Source: Hyphomonadaceae bacterium TMED5
GTDB lineage: Bacteria > Pseudomonadota > Alphaproteobacteria > Caulobacterales > Hyphomonadaceae
Direction: 5' to 3'
Length of the DNA: 64,000 nt
Assembly: GCA_002173095.1 (NCBI GenBank)
Contig: NHBK01000016.1
Location: 23,786-87,785, forward strand
Part shown: piece after piece, positions 45,783-54,129 of the stretch
Layout of the letters: every line of letters begins with the position of its first letter
How positions within the stretch are numbered: position 1 is the first letter of the stretch
Translations under genes and position numbers: made by a program
The notes under the pieces: model-generated
Told to the model about the DNA's origin: nothing
Databases searched by the model: none
What the model saw: the letters and a program-made list of their open reading frames with translations, nothing else

Positions 45783-46237
45783 TCCGGCGCCTCCATGGCA
45801 TAGCGCTGATGACAGGCAAGGCAGACGCGGTACATCTGGCCACCCGCATCAAACAATGCCTGTTCTTCACGGGCTTGCGCGGCATCACGCGCCAGCTCAG
45901 CGGCTACGATCAAGCCATCTGAAATGGCGATCCATTCCGGATCATTGTCAGAGTATTCTTCAGTTTTCAGTTCTTCTGTCAGCGCGATAACGCTTTGAGC
46001 GCTGGCTACGACCTCATCCCAGCCTTCTTCAGTATCCGGGAAAAGCGATTCTTCGCCCTGATCGGTGAGCACCCATCCAGAACGCAGCCAGATTCCATCC
46101 ACCGCCGGGTCCAGCTCGTCGCGCATGAACTCGGCAGCATGCTCCATTCTTGCTTCGATCTGTCGATCTTCATTGCCGCAGGCGCCAAGAACCAGCGACA
46201 GCGCGACGCTCAATACGCCCATTCTCAGAGCAGTCAT
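45779..46237 (-). CDS. Cytochrome c-type lipoprotein (c'/c556-like)
   Basis: 152 aa. Lipobox LVLGACGNE (Cys about 20). The rest is helical, with one heme-binding CLACH near the C-terminus (about residue 143), as in cytochrome c'/c556 four-helix bundles. It is first in the five-gene operon; ATG 46237 follows GGGAGGAAG. It should be attached to the periplasmic side and pass electrons to or from the membrane partners. Confidence 0.85.
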   Translation of the reverse strand: MTALRMGVLSVALSLVLGACGNEDRQIEARMEHAAEFMRDELDPAVDGIWLRSGWVLTDQGEESLFPDTEEGWDEVVASAQSVIALTEELKTEEYSDNDPEWIAISDGLIVAAELARDAAQAREEQALFDAGGQMYRVCLACHQRYAMEAPE

Positions 46238-46252
46238 ATAACTTCCTCCCAA

Positions 46253-46669
46253 GTACGGCCGCGCTGCAACTCCTTCTCATTTCGATACCGAAACAAGAGG
46301 ATTGCGGGACGACCTGGGAGAAGCTCTGACGAAGCAAGCGGCCACTTCAGATGGCCATCGGTTTCATTCTCTGCAGAAGACAAAAAGCCGGTTCAGACCC
46401 GGCATCGCCAGAAGGCGTCCTCCCATATTTTCCTCAGGCTCTTACGGCCCGTATTCATGCTCATATACCTATCTTAGAGAAAATAATAGTCAACTATCTT
46501 TATGTGCTGAACTCTCAGATTATATGCTGCCCTCAGGCGCACCATGTCGCCGGGCGTTCTGATTTCTCTTTGATTTCCCCCCGGAAATGCTGCAGGACCA
46601 TGCAGCAGACTGAATGTAGGAAAATACATCCAGCATCGGGGAATTATAAATTCAGAAGGAGACGCTTCA
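46253..46669. promoter_or_regulatory. Divergent control region with operator-like site
   Basis: 417 bases without a gene, between the five-gene operon and the SDR. Site AATAGT-CA-ACTATC is at 46485-46498. Only short antisense frames are seen. Confidence 0.55.
46485..46498. promoter_or_regulatory. Palindrome site 4
   Basis: AATAGT-CA-ACTATC, followed by TT as at sites 1 and 5. Located between the divergent SDR gene and the cytochrome operon, so it could control both. Confidence 0.55.
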
Positions 46670-47482
46670 ATGCAAATGGATTTCGACGGTCTTTTCTCAG
46701 TAAAAGGCAAAACGGTTGTCATCACCGGGGGCTCGCGCGGTATTGGCGAGATGATGGCGGCAGGTTTTCTGAAAAACGGCGCCAAAGTTTTCATCTCCTC
46801 CCGTAAGGCCGATGCCTGCGCGGAAGCCGTTGAACGCCTGAAAGCTTATGGCGAAGATGTCATGGCCATTCCTTCCGACATGTCGACGCTGGTTGGTGTG
46901 AACCATCTCGTGTCTGAACTTTCGAAGCACACTGATTCAGTTGACGTACTCATCAACAATGCAGGCGCCGCCTGGGGCGCTCCGATTGATGACTTTCCAG
47001 AAGTTGGCTGGGACAAGGTTATGGACGTGAACGTAAAAGGCGTGTTCTTCCTCACTCAGAAGCTTCTGCCAATGCTGCGGAAATCCGGCACAATGGAAGA
47101 CCCTGCGCGTGTCATTAATATTGGTTCAATCGACGGCCTGCGCACGCCTGCAATGCTCACCCCATCTTACAGCGCGTCGAAAGCCGCAGTGCACCACCTC
47201 ACCCGCGTTCTGTCGGCACATCTGGTGAAGGACCACATCACGGTGAACGCAATCGCACCTGGCCCATTCCCGACCTACATGCTGTCTACCGGCGTTGGCT
47301 TTGGCGGCAAAACCGAAGGTGACGATGTGGATTGGGAAGCCATTGGCGAGAACAATCCATCAGGCCGCGTTGGCCTGCCTTCGGATGCAGCCGGTCTTGC
47401 GATCTTCCTTGCTTCCAAGGCTGGATCATATGTCGTTGGACAAACGATCGCGCTTGATGGCGGCGTCGTCACATCCAACTGA
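46670..47482 (+). CDS. Short-chain dehydrogenase/reductase
   Basis: 270 aa, classical SDR. TGGSRGIGEMMAAGF (about 19-33) binds the nucleotide; NNAGAAWG, SIDGLRTPA and the catalytic YSASKAAVHHL (about 168) are intact. The C-terminus ends with GQTIALDGGVV. It resembles RhlG/FabG-type or gluconate dehydrogenase-like enzymes. ATG 46670 follows AGAAGGAGACG. Site 4 and position place it in the TetR set, so an alcohol or keto intermediate of that pathway is a plausible substrate. Confidence 0.9.
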   Translation: MQMDFDGLFSVKGKTVVITGGSRGIGEMMAAGFLKNGAKVFISSRKADACAEAVERLKAYGEDVMAIPSDMSTLVGVNHLVSELSKHTDSVDVLINNAGAAWGAPIDDFPEVGWDKVMDVNVKGVFFLTQKLLPMLRKSGTMEDPARVINIGSIDGLRTPAMLTPSYSASKAAVHHLTRVLSAHLVKDHITVNAIAPGPFPTYMLSTGVGFGGKTEGDDVDWEAIGENNPSGRVGLPSDAAGLAIFLASKAGSYVVGQTIALDGGVVTSN

Positions 47483-47506
47483 TCTGAACATTCTATCCGA
47501 TACGAA

Positions 47507-47536
47507 AAGAGCGCAGCCTGGCTGCGCTCTTTTTTG
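47507..47536 (+). terminator. Strong rho-independent terminator
   Basis: AAGAGCGCAGC-ctg-GCTGCGCTCTT with a following T-run, just after the SDR stop and facing the MCP gene. Confidence 0.9.
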
Positions 47537-47555
47537 TTTGGGACCGGTGAGAGGA

Positions 47556-49241
47556 TCAACTCGCCAACAAGTTTTGAACGAACCGGTTCGCCCGGTCTTT
47601 CAGGCGTTCGGCCTGTTCCCTTACAGAAACGGCTTCATCGCCAATGTGTTTGGACGAGGTACCCGTCTGTTGAGCGATGGAGGCCACTTCGCCAATACTG
47701 CGGGAAACAGAACTTGCAGATTCAGCTGCGCGTTCAACATTGCCCGCAATTTCCTGTGTTGACGCACCCTGCTGCTCCATTGCCGCAGCAATTGCACCAG
47801 AAATTTCATTCAGCTTCACAATCAGAATATTCACATTGTCAGACGAACCTGAAACGCTGGTTGCAGACTGGCGCACACGCCCGATCTGCTCGCCCACTGA
47901 TTCAGTCGCACGTGCCGTCTGAGAGGCCAGTGCTTTGACTTCGGATGCGACCACAGAGAAGCCGCGACCAGCTTCGCCTGCACGTGCAGCCTCAATAGTG
48001 GCATTGAGCGCGAGAAGATTGGTCTGCTCAGCAATGTCCGCAATCAGACGCACAACAGACTCGATTTCTTCTACGACACTCGCCAGCTCACTCACTTCGC
48101 GCGTAACAGCCTCACCTGCGGTCTGACCTTCAGCAGCGATGCGAGCCACTTCGTTCACCTGACCTGAAATCTCGCGAATGGTCGCAGACATTTCCTCGGC
48201 AGCACCGGCAACGGCCGTAATATTGTTGGCAGACGCCTCTGTCGCATTGGACACATCACCTGCGCGATTGCCCGTATCATTTGCCGCGTGAGAAACGGTT
48301 TCAGACAAGCTGCTGAGTTTCTCAATAGATGCCATGAGAGAGGTAATTCCGCCTGCAACATCCTGCTCAAATCCCTGCGCGATCGAGTTCATGGTTTGCT
48401 GTTTTTCAGCGGCCATACGCTTACGCTCTTCGACCTGCTCTTCTTCCATGCGCTGAGTGCGCTCCAGATTCTCCTGGAACACTTTCAGTGCGCGCGCGAC
48501 GTCTGCAACTTCGTCTTTCGCATCCATTTTCGGGATGGAGACATTCGTTTCGCCCTTGGACAGACGCAGAGTAACATCACGAATTCGCGCCAATGGACGG
48601 GAAACCGCGCCATGGAACAGGAACCCAAGCGCACCTGACGCCAGAATAGAAACAATAGCGGCCAGAACAGCCACCAATACAATGTTCTGTAAACGTGAGA
48701 TGTTCTCGGTGTTGGAAATTTCGCTCAGCGCCGACAATTCAGACGCAACAGCATCAATGCCTTCAACAGCCGCATCCAGACGGCGACGTCCCTCACCCTC
48801 GCTTTCAAGCGCTCGTGCATAATCGACCGTATCGAGTCGACGCATCATTGCGAACTGGCTTTGAATCCAGTCATCAGAATAATGGCGCCAGGCAGTTCTG
48901 GCCTCACGAAGTTCGGATGACAGACCCGCAGCAATTGAGCTGACGGATTCAGCAACCGTATTAAAGCGCTGGTCGATCTGCGGCATACGCTCGTCGAATT
49001 CCAGACGATAAGAATCTTCGGAGGACAGGAAGAATGCATTTGCCAGCAATGCATGCTGGTTCACATCCCGCTCAAGCGAAGCGACCTGACGCATCGCGCG
49101 GTTGATTTCGGTGTTTTCCATCGCGCTTTGCTTGACGGAAGATGCAAAGAGAAAAACCGTCAGCCCGGTGGCCGCGCAGATAAACGCGATGAAGCCGAAA
49201 GCAGCTCCTGCTTTTTGTGAAACGGACAGAGACTTCAACAT
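47556..49241 (-). CDS. Methyl-accepting chemotaxis protein
   Basis: 561 aa. Two transmembrane helices (about 13-32 and 190-212) bracket a periplasmic helical sensor region; then HAMP and a long signalling coiled coil with the hairpin tip [20 protein letters not shown] (about 425-444). No CheR-binding pentapeptide at the C-terminus. ATG 49241 follows the TGA of the upstream gene by one base. The operon partner is a periplasmic sensor-type protein, so two sensing modules may act together. Confidence 0.93.
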   Translation of the reverse strand: MLKSLSVSQKAGAAFGFIAFICAATGLTVFLFASSVKQSAMENTEINRAMRQVASLERDVNQHALLANAFFLSSEDSYRLEFDERMPQIDQRFNTVAESVSSIAAGLSSELREARTAWRHYSDDWIQSQFAMMRRLDTVDYARALESEGEGRRRLDAAVEGIDAVASELSALSEISNTENISRLQNIVLVAVLAAIVSILASGALGFLFHGAVSRPLARIRDVTLRLSKGETNVSIPKMDAKDEVADVARALKVFQENLERTQRMEEEQVEERKRMAAEKQQTMNSIAQGFEQDVAGGITSLMASIEKLSSLSETVSHAANDTGNRAGDVSNATEASANNITAVAGAAEEMSATIREISGQVNEVARIAAEGQTAGEAVTREVSELASVVEEIESVVRLIADIAEQTNLLALNATIEAARAGEAGRGFSVVASEVKALASQTARATESVGEQIGRVRQSATSVSGSSDNVNILIVKLNEISGAIAAAMEQQGASTQEIAGNVERAAESASSVSRSIGEVASIAQQTGTSSKHIGDEAVSVREQAERLKDRANRFVQNLLAS

Positions 49242-49242
49242 A

Positions 49243-49866
49243 TCAGAGCACCCCATTGCTGCGGCGGCGATCAAGCTCGGTGAGGTTGATCTCAATGGTT
49301 GCGACGCCAACCGGCGTCCCATTGTCGTCGATGGTCATATTGATCTGGGTGACCCAGATTCCAAACTCGTCATTAAATTCAGGCTCATCAACAAACACAG
49401 CACCAGAACCACGTGGGAACGTGTTCTGATACTTTGCCTCATCACCCTGCCAGAAGTCAGAGGTGACACTGCTCTGCGCAACGTTCAGCCCGTGTTCGTC
49501 CATAATGAAAATCTCATTATAGAGCCCTTTGGACGAAGCCTGCTCTCGCAGAAGAAAGGTTGAAGCCGGGCTACCAAGAGCAGCGGCAATCAATGGCTGT
49601 GCACCATCAAAATCTACTTCTGTCCGCCAGGTCTGATCCAATTGATCAATTTCAGCCTGCTGGACATCTTCGCGCAGCCGGTTCTGATGGCGAATTGCCT
49701 GCACAATGATTGGTGCGGCCAGCATCTCCCGGACATCGCCGAGCACATCTTCGGTGATCAGATCCGTTGATGGCGCGACCTGTGCAAAAGCGCCCCCGAA
49801 TGGGACGACCAGGAGCGCAAGCGCCGAAGCGCCTGCACTCAACACTGTATTCCGGAAAAACCGCAT
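49243..49866 (-). CDS. Periplasmic PDC/Cache-like sensor protein
   Basis: 207 aa with a signal peptide ([19 protein letters not shown]) and no membrane helix afterwards. The rest resembles a Cache-type sensor domain: [31 protein letters not shown] and the end [16 protein letters not shown]. It has no signalling domain of its own; as the gene just before an MCP, it may present ligands to it. ATG 49866 follows TGGAGAAAGAC. Confidence 0.78.
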   Translation of the reverse strand: MRFFRNTVLSAGASALALLVVPFGGAFAQVAPSTDLITEDVLGDVREMLAAPIIVQAIRHQNRLREDVQQAEIDQLDQTWRTEVDFDGAQPLIAAALGSPASTFLLREQASSKGLYNEIFIMDEHGLNVAQSSVTSDFWQGDEAKYQNTFPRGSGAVFVDEPEFNDEFGIWVTQINMTIDDNGTPVGVATIEINLTELDRRRSNGVL

Positions 49867-49877
49867 GTCTTTCTCCA

Positions 49878-50996
49878 TTAATAGAGCTCGAGCTGAGCCC
49901 GGAACAGTACAGACTGGGCATCATCATTGCCGTAGACTGGGCTGTCTTCGAATTCGGAATGAGTCAGATTGACCATGAAGCGGACATATCGATCGAGATA
50001 CCAAGTGCCACCCAGCACAAAGGTTTCCTGTTCGCCGCCAGACAATTGAGTGTCTGACAGATCGGCATAGTCATATCGACCTGACAGCGCAAAAGCGCCC
50101 ATACCGCCCTGACTTACAGGCGTATCAACCGTGTCTCGCTTGAAGAGACTGCCGCTAAAATTGCGGTGTCCCCCCCACATATAGCTGACATCTACATAGT
50201 AAGCGTCAGAAGACGGGTCTTCTGTACAGACAGATGATGGGCAGCTGATTTCTGTATGGCCGTATTCAGCCTGAGCGGAGAAACCACCATTCAGGAAAGC
50301 CGCTTCCAGACCGTAGAACACGTCGGACTCGCCGATACCGCTCGCCGAGATCGTTTTAGGCGCAGACGGTGCAAACGGGCGCTGGTTGTAAGAAAGAAGA
50401 CCTGAATCATTGGTGTCGCGATACCGAACAGATCCAGCAAAGTGCAGCACGCTGTCTTCGCCCATAGGCTGAGTATGCCAGGCCGCGCGCGCAGACATGG
50501 AGTACATGTCTGTGTCATCGAGAACGTTTGCGTCCGGGCCGAACACACCGGCGGACAGATTGAACGGGCCGGCACTCGTATACACGCCCACACCCAGCGA
50601 ACGGCTAATGCCATTCAGCTTGGAGACAGAACCAGCTTCCATGAAAGTCGTCGCATAAAGGGAGGATTGCTGCTCCAGCCCGTTCATGACTTTGAAATTA
50701 CCAATGCGAACGCGGACATTGTCGCCGAACTCAGCGTACAAGTCTTTCACCTTCACATCGTCGCCCGCAAAATCCACATTGCTGGCAAAGCGATAGTCAC
50801 CCACCGAGCCTTTCACATCAATGCGGAAGAGACGCAGATTTGTACCGTCCACCACATCCATGCCTGCAATGGATGCATTCTCATAATCCAGGAATGCGTG
50901 TGCACCCAGCTGAATATCAACGTCGTCAGCAAAAGCAGCGCCCGTCAGGCCTGCAAACATTACCGTAGCGATGAAGAGGTTTCTTTTATTATTCAC
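49878..50996 (-). CDS. OprP/OprO-type outer-membrane porin
   Basis: 372 aa. A signal peptide (NNKRNLFIATVMFAGLTGA then AFADD) and alternating beta strands, ending in the outer-membrane signal ALFRAQLELY-like aromatic C-terminus (QLELY). NLRLFRIDVKGSV and RIGNFKVMNGLEQQSS are typical of the Porin_O_P family, some of which pass phosphate. GTG 50996 starts the signal peptide; the frame also opens at TTG 51008. It is the first gene of the operon with the sensor and MCP. Confidence 0.85.
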   Translation of the reverse strand: MNNKRNLFIATVMFAGLTGAAFADDVDIQLGAHAFLDYENASIAGMDVVDGTNLRLFRIDVKGSVGDYRFASNVDFAGDDVKVKDLYAEFGDNVRVRIGNFKVMNGLEQQSSLYATTFMEAGSVSKLNGISRSLGVGVYTSAGPFNLSAGVFGPDANVLDDTDMYSMSARAAWHTQPMGEDSVLHFAGSVRYRDTNDSGLLSYNQRPFAPSAPKTISASGIGESDVFYGLEAAFLNGGFSAQAEYGHTEISCPSSVCTEDPSSDAYYVDVSYMWGGHRNFSGSLFKRDTVDTPVSQGGMGAFALSGRYDYADLSDTQLSGGEQETFVLGGTWYLDRYVRFMVNLTHSEFEDSPVYGNDDAQSVLFRAQLELY

Positions 50997-51136
50997 TTCA
51001 GACCTCAAGAACTAATTGGTCCCCGACCTGAGCGAACAATACTGACTGTTTTTTCAGAATGATTGAAAAATCACGCCGTTTCATCAATACCAATTAAGGC
51101 GTTTTTAAGCGTGATTTTTCGTTTAAGTTGAAAGTG

Positions 51137-52297
51137 TTAGGCGCTCGCCGGTAATACGGGCCATTCATCAACGATCTGACCGTTATCAAAGACCAGAATT
51201 GAGCCAAATTGCAGGAAAACGGCCTCGCTTTGTTTTGGTCGCAACACAACAAAATCATCCGGTTTCACATCCATACCGGCAGGACCGAGCAGCAAATCCT
51301 GATTACTGGACCGACCGAACTCTGAGCTGAACTCAAGACCTTCGGGATAGACAGGTTCAGCCATCCAGTTCCCACCATACATGAAAACAGTTGTCGCTTC
51401 GCGGCGTGCGCTGACAGGCTGTGATGGCAGGCGGAAGCCTTGTGTCGACTTCAGAACGGGTGACGCAATGAAGCTCGCAGGTTCAAAATCAGATAATAGA
51501 GGCGTGTCGAACCCGGTTGGTTTCACAAGGGCCGAACCGACAGAAATCTCATTGGCAATTTGCGTATCCTCCCATAACCGGAAGGTCGGACTGCCCGCAG
51601 CATTACGGCACATGCCTTTAACGGCCTCAAATCCGAAACGGGTCTCTGCCGCCTCCAGCGCCGCCTTATAAATTTTCTGCGCGCTGACCCGCTCGCTCGC
51701 CTGAAGGTCATCCCCCGGCAAAAGAGGGATATGCGGCTCATAGCCCATAAAGCCGGAAAGGTCGGCAAACTCGCTCGCTTTCAGGCGCTCAAGCACCGCA
51801 TTCAATTCATCGCCCGGCTCAAACCCGCCGCGATGCATGCCCACATCCAGCTCAAGATTAATCCGCAGCTTCGTGCCGTTACCCTCTGCAATCTGGAGAT
51901 ATTGGTCCAGACGGGCAGGCGTATCCACCAGCCATTGAATATTGCTGTGTGCCTGAACATTGCGCGGGCGGACTTTGGAATAGTAACTGGACAGCGCTTT
52001 TGCGGGCAGCGGCTTTCCAAGCAGTTGGTCGGCCATGGGTGAATGTTCGGAAAAATGCTTCAGCATCGGCAGATTGAACGTCATCAGACGGTTCGTGCTG
52101 GCCCGGCGCATAATCCGGGAGATCAGCTCCGGTGACGGCAGTGACTTAACCACAACCCGAAAGGCCATTTCTGCTGGCAGACGAGACAGAAGAATATCCA
52201 GATTGGCGTCCAGTCGCGCGCGGTCAATTACCAGTCGCGGCGTCGCGATATCAGCCTGATCCAATGCACTGCAGATGGATTTATAATATTCAGTCAT
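51137..52297 (-). CDS. DSD1/D-threonine-aldolase-type PLP enzyme, metal site altered
   Basis: 386 aa. The N-terminal alanine-racemase-fold barrel binds PLP through Lys in MAFRVVVKSLPSPELI (about residue 51). In related D-threonine aldolases and D-serine dehydratases the C-terminal domain has a His-x-Cys zinc pair just before PTVN; here that place reads RPKQSEAVFLQFGS, with neither residue, so the chemistry may differ. IVDEWPV ends the protein as usual. No clear operon; downstream of the aldehyde dehydrogenase on the same strand. Confidence 0.85.
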   Translation of the reverse strand: MTEYYKSICSALDQADIATPRLVIDRARLDANLDILLSRLPAEMAFRVVVKSLPSPELISRIMRRASTNRLMTFNLPMLKHFSEHSPMADQLLGKPLPAKALSSYYSKVRPRNVQAHSNIQWLVDTPARLDQYLQIAEGNGTKLRINLELDVGMHRGGFEPGDELNAVLERLKASEFADLSGFMGYEPHIPLLPGDDLQASERVSAQKIYKAALEAAETRFGFEAVKGMCRNAAGSPTFRLWEDTQIANEISVGSALVKPTGFDTPLLSDFEPASFIASPVLKSTQGFRLPSQPVSARREATTVFMYGGNWMAEPVYPEGLEFSSEFGRSSNQDLLLGPAGMDVKPDDFVVLRPKQSEAVFLQFGSILVFDNGQIVDEWPVLPASA

Positions 52298-52479
52298 TAC
52301 TGGTTTCGGCCTTCATTCCCTGCCGAGCCATAACAGCATTCATAAGCTTACTCGTCATATCGCTTTCCTGCACGCATCTCGTCGGAAAGATGAGCGCTTG
52401 TAAAGGGTACGAGCGATGGGCGGCTGTTTTATCTCAGTCACGCCCGGTTTGCGCTCACACACCAAAGTTGATATCCGCC
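52298..52479. other. Short gene-free gap
   Basis: No gene, repeat or terminator recognised between the PLP enzyme start and the aldehyde dehydrogenase stop. Confidence 0.4.
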
Positions 52480-53844
52480 TTAGTCCACCGTGACCGTTTT
52501 GGCGTTGAGGAAGGCTCGCATGCCCAGACCTGACAATTCGCGCCCATAGCCAGACGCTTTCACGCCACCAAAAGGCAATCGGGGATCAGACGACGTCATA
52601 CCATTTATAGCGGTGAACCCGGCATCAAGCTCATCTATAAAACGCTTCTGCTCGTCTTCATCCTGCGTCCAGGCTGCAGACCCAAGGCCGAACCGGGTTG
52701 CATTGGCGAGCTCAATCGCCTCATCGATATTCTCGACCCGGAAAATACTGGCGACTGGCCCGAACATTTCTTCTTTGGCGGCGGGCGCAGATGCAGGAAT
52801 ATCGGTCAGCACGGTGGCCGGATACCAGTTTCCCTCGCCTTCCGGCACAGACCCGCGCACGACCAGCGTTGCTCCTTCGGAGAGGCTCGTTTCGACCTGC
52901 TCCGTCAGCTCATCGCGAATAGACGCGGTCGCCAGAGGCCCGATGTCGGTATCTTCTTCAGCAGGATTGCCCGCTTTGAGCGCCATAATGGCCTCTGAGA
53001 ACTTATCCAGAAAATCCAGATAAACCGCTTTGTGCACGATGAACCGTTTCGCCGCGATACAGGATTGCCCTGTATTCATCGTGCGCGCCTTAACGGCTGT
53101 CTCAACGGCAGCCTTCAGATCGGCGCTACGCATGATAATGAACGGGTCGGCGCCTCCAAGCTCCAGAACGCTGGGCTTGATCATTTTACCGGCAATCTCT
53201 GCAACAGACCGCCCTGCTGGCTCACTGCCCGTTAAAGTGACGCCCTTCACACGGTCATCTTCAATGACTTTTGCGACGTCAGAAGATGGAATCAAAAGTG
53301 TCTGAAATGCATGGCGCGGGAAATCAGCCTCGCGGAACAATTCTTCCAGCTTCATCGCGCATTGCGGAACGTTAGACGCATGCTTCAGGAGCGCAGTATT
53401 GCCAGCCGCAAGCGCGGGCGCGGCAAACCGGATGACCTGCCAGAACGGAAAATTCCATGGCATCACGGCCAGAACAGGACCAATAGGAAGCCAACGCACA
53501 TATGAGGCGTCATGCTCGGTCTGGATCTCTTCATTCTTCAGAATGGTTTTGGCGTTTTTCGCGTAATAGTCGCAGCAGCTTGCCGACTTTTCGATTTCTG
53601 CAATCGCCTGTTTGATCGGTTTGCCCATCTCATCCGTTATGAGACGTCCGAGTTCTTCCTTGCGGTCACGCAGCAAAATAGCCAGACGCTCCAGCGCCTG
53701 AAGACGCGTGTCCATCATCCCACGCGACCTGAATGTACGAAAAGTATCAGCCGATGCCTGGAGCTTGTCCTCCAGACCTTCTGGCGACAACGCCTCATAC
53801 GTTTTGAGAGTTTCACCAGTTGCAGGGTTGATGGACTTGATCAT
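52480..53844 (-). CDS. NAD(P)-dependent aldehyde dehydrogenase, succinate-semialdehyde type
   Basis: 454 aa of the ALDH superfamily. Catalytic Glu lies in [14 protein letters not shown] (about 227-240) and the Cys in [13 protein letters not shown] (about 261); [18 protein letters not shown] and [13 protein letters not shown] form the cofactor pocket. Length and SCIAAKR match NAD-dependent succinate-semialdehyde dehydrogenases (Sad/GabD1 type), but other short-chain aldehydes are possible. Near the PQQ dehydrogenase (divergent), it could oxidise the aldehyde produced by it. Confidence 0.88.
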   Translation of the reverse strand: MIKSINPATGETLKTYEALSPEGLEDKLQASADTFRTFRSRGMMDTRLQALERLAILLRDRKEELGRLITDEMGKPIKQAIAEIEKSASCCDYYAKNAKTILKNEEIQTEHDASYVRWLPIGPVLAVMPWNFPFWQVIRFAAPALAAGNTALLKHASNVPQCAMKLEELFREADFPRHAFQTLLIPSSDVAKVIEDDRVKGVTLTGSEPAGRSVAEIAGKMIKPSVLELGGADPFIIMRSADLKAAVETAVKARTMNTGQSCIAAKRFIVHKAVYLDFLDKFSEAIMALKAGNPAEEDTDIGPLATASIRDELTEQVETSLSEGATLVVRGSVPEGEGNWYPATVLTDIPASAPAAKEEMFGPVASIFRVENIDEAIELANATRFGLGSAAWTQDEDEQKRFIDELDAGFTAINGMTSSDPRLPFGGVKASGYGRELSGLGMRAFLNAKTVTVD

Positions 53845-54129
53845 GGCACGGCCTCTTATCTCGTCTGCGCAGCCATGTATTCAATAAGGCCACTCAGTTT
53901 CGGAACGTCATATGGTCTCGCCAACCTTCGGACTGAACCCCTGAAAGGCGAGATATTCCAAACTCACTGTTTAGATCCTCCGATTGAGCCCGTTTTACGC
54001 ACAGAGTGAACGTTGCGAATTTATTCAATCTTCTGTCATCGCCCATAGACAAACACGTTCATAGTAGTCCAGTATAGCGAACTATCTTGATGAGCACCGG
54101 AACAGGTCGCCATCACCGGGAGGATTTTT
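53845..54129. promoter_or_regulatory. Divergent promoter region with operator-like site
   Basis: 285 bases between the aldehyde dehydrogenase and the PQQ dehydrogenase. Palindrome site 5 lies close to the PQQ gene. The gap holds no gene I can support. Confidence 0.5.
54073..54086. promoter_or_regulatory. Palindrome site 5
   Basis: TATAGC-GA-ACTATC, followed by TT, 44 bases before the PQQ dehydrogenase start. The right half is identical to sites 1, 3 and 4. Confidence 0.5.
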
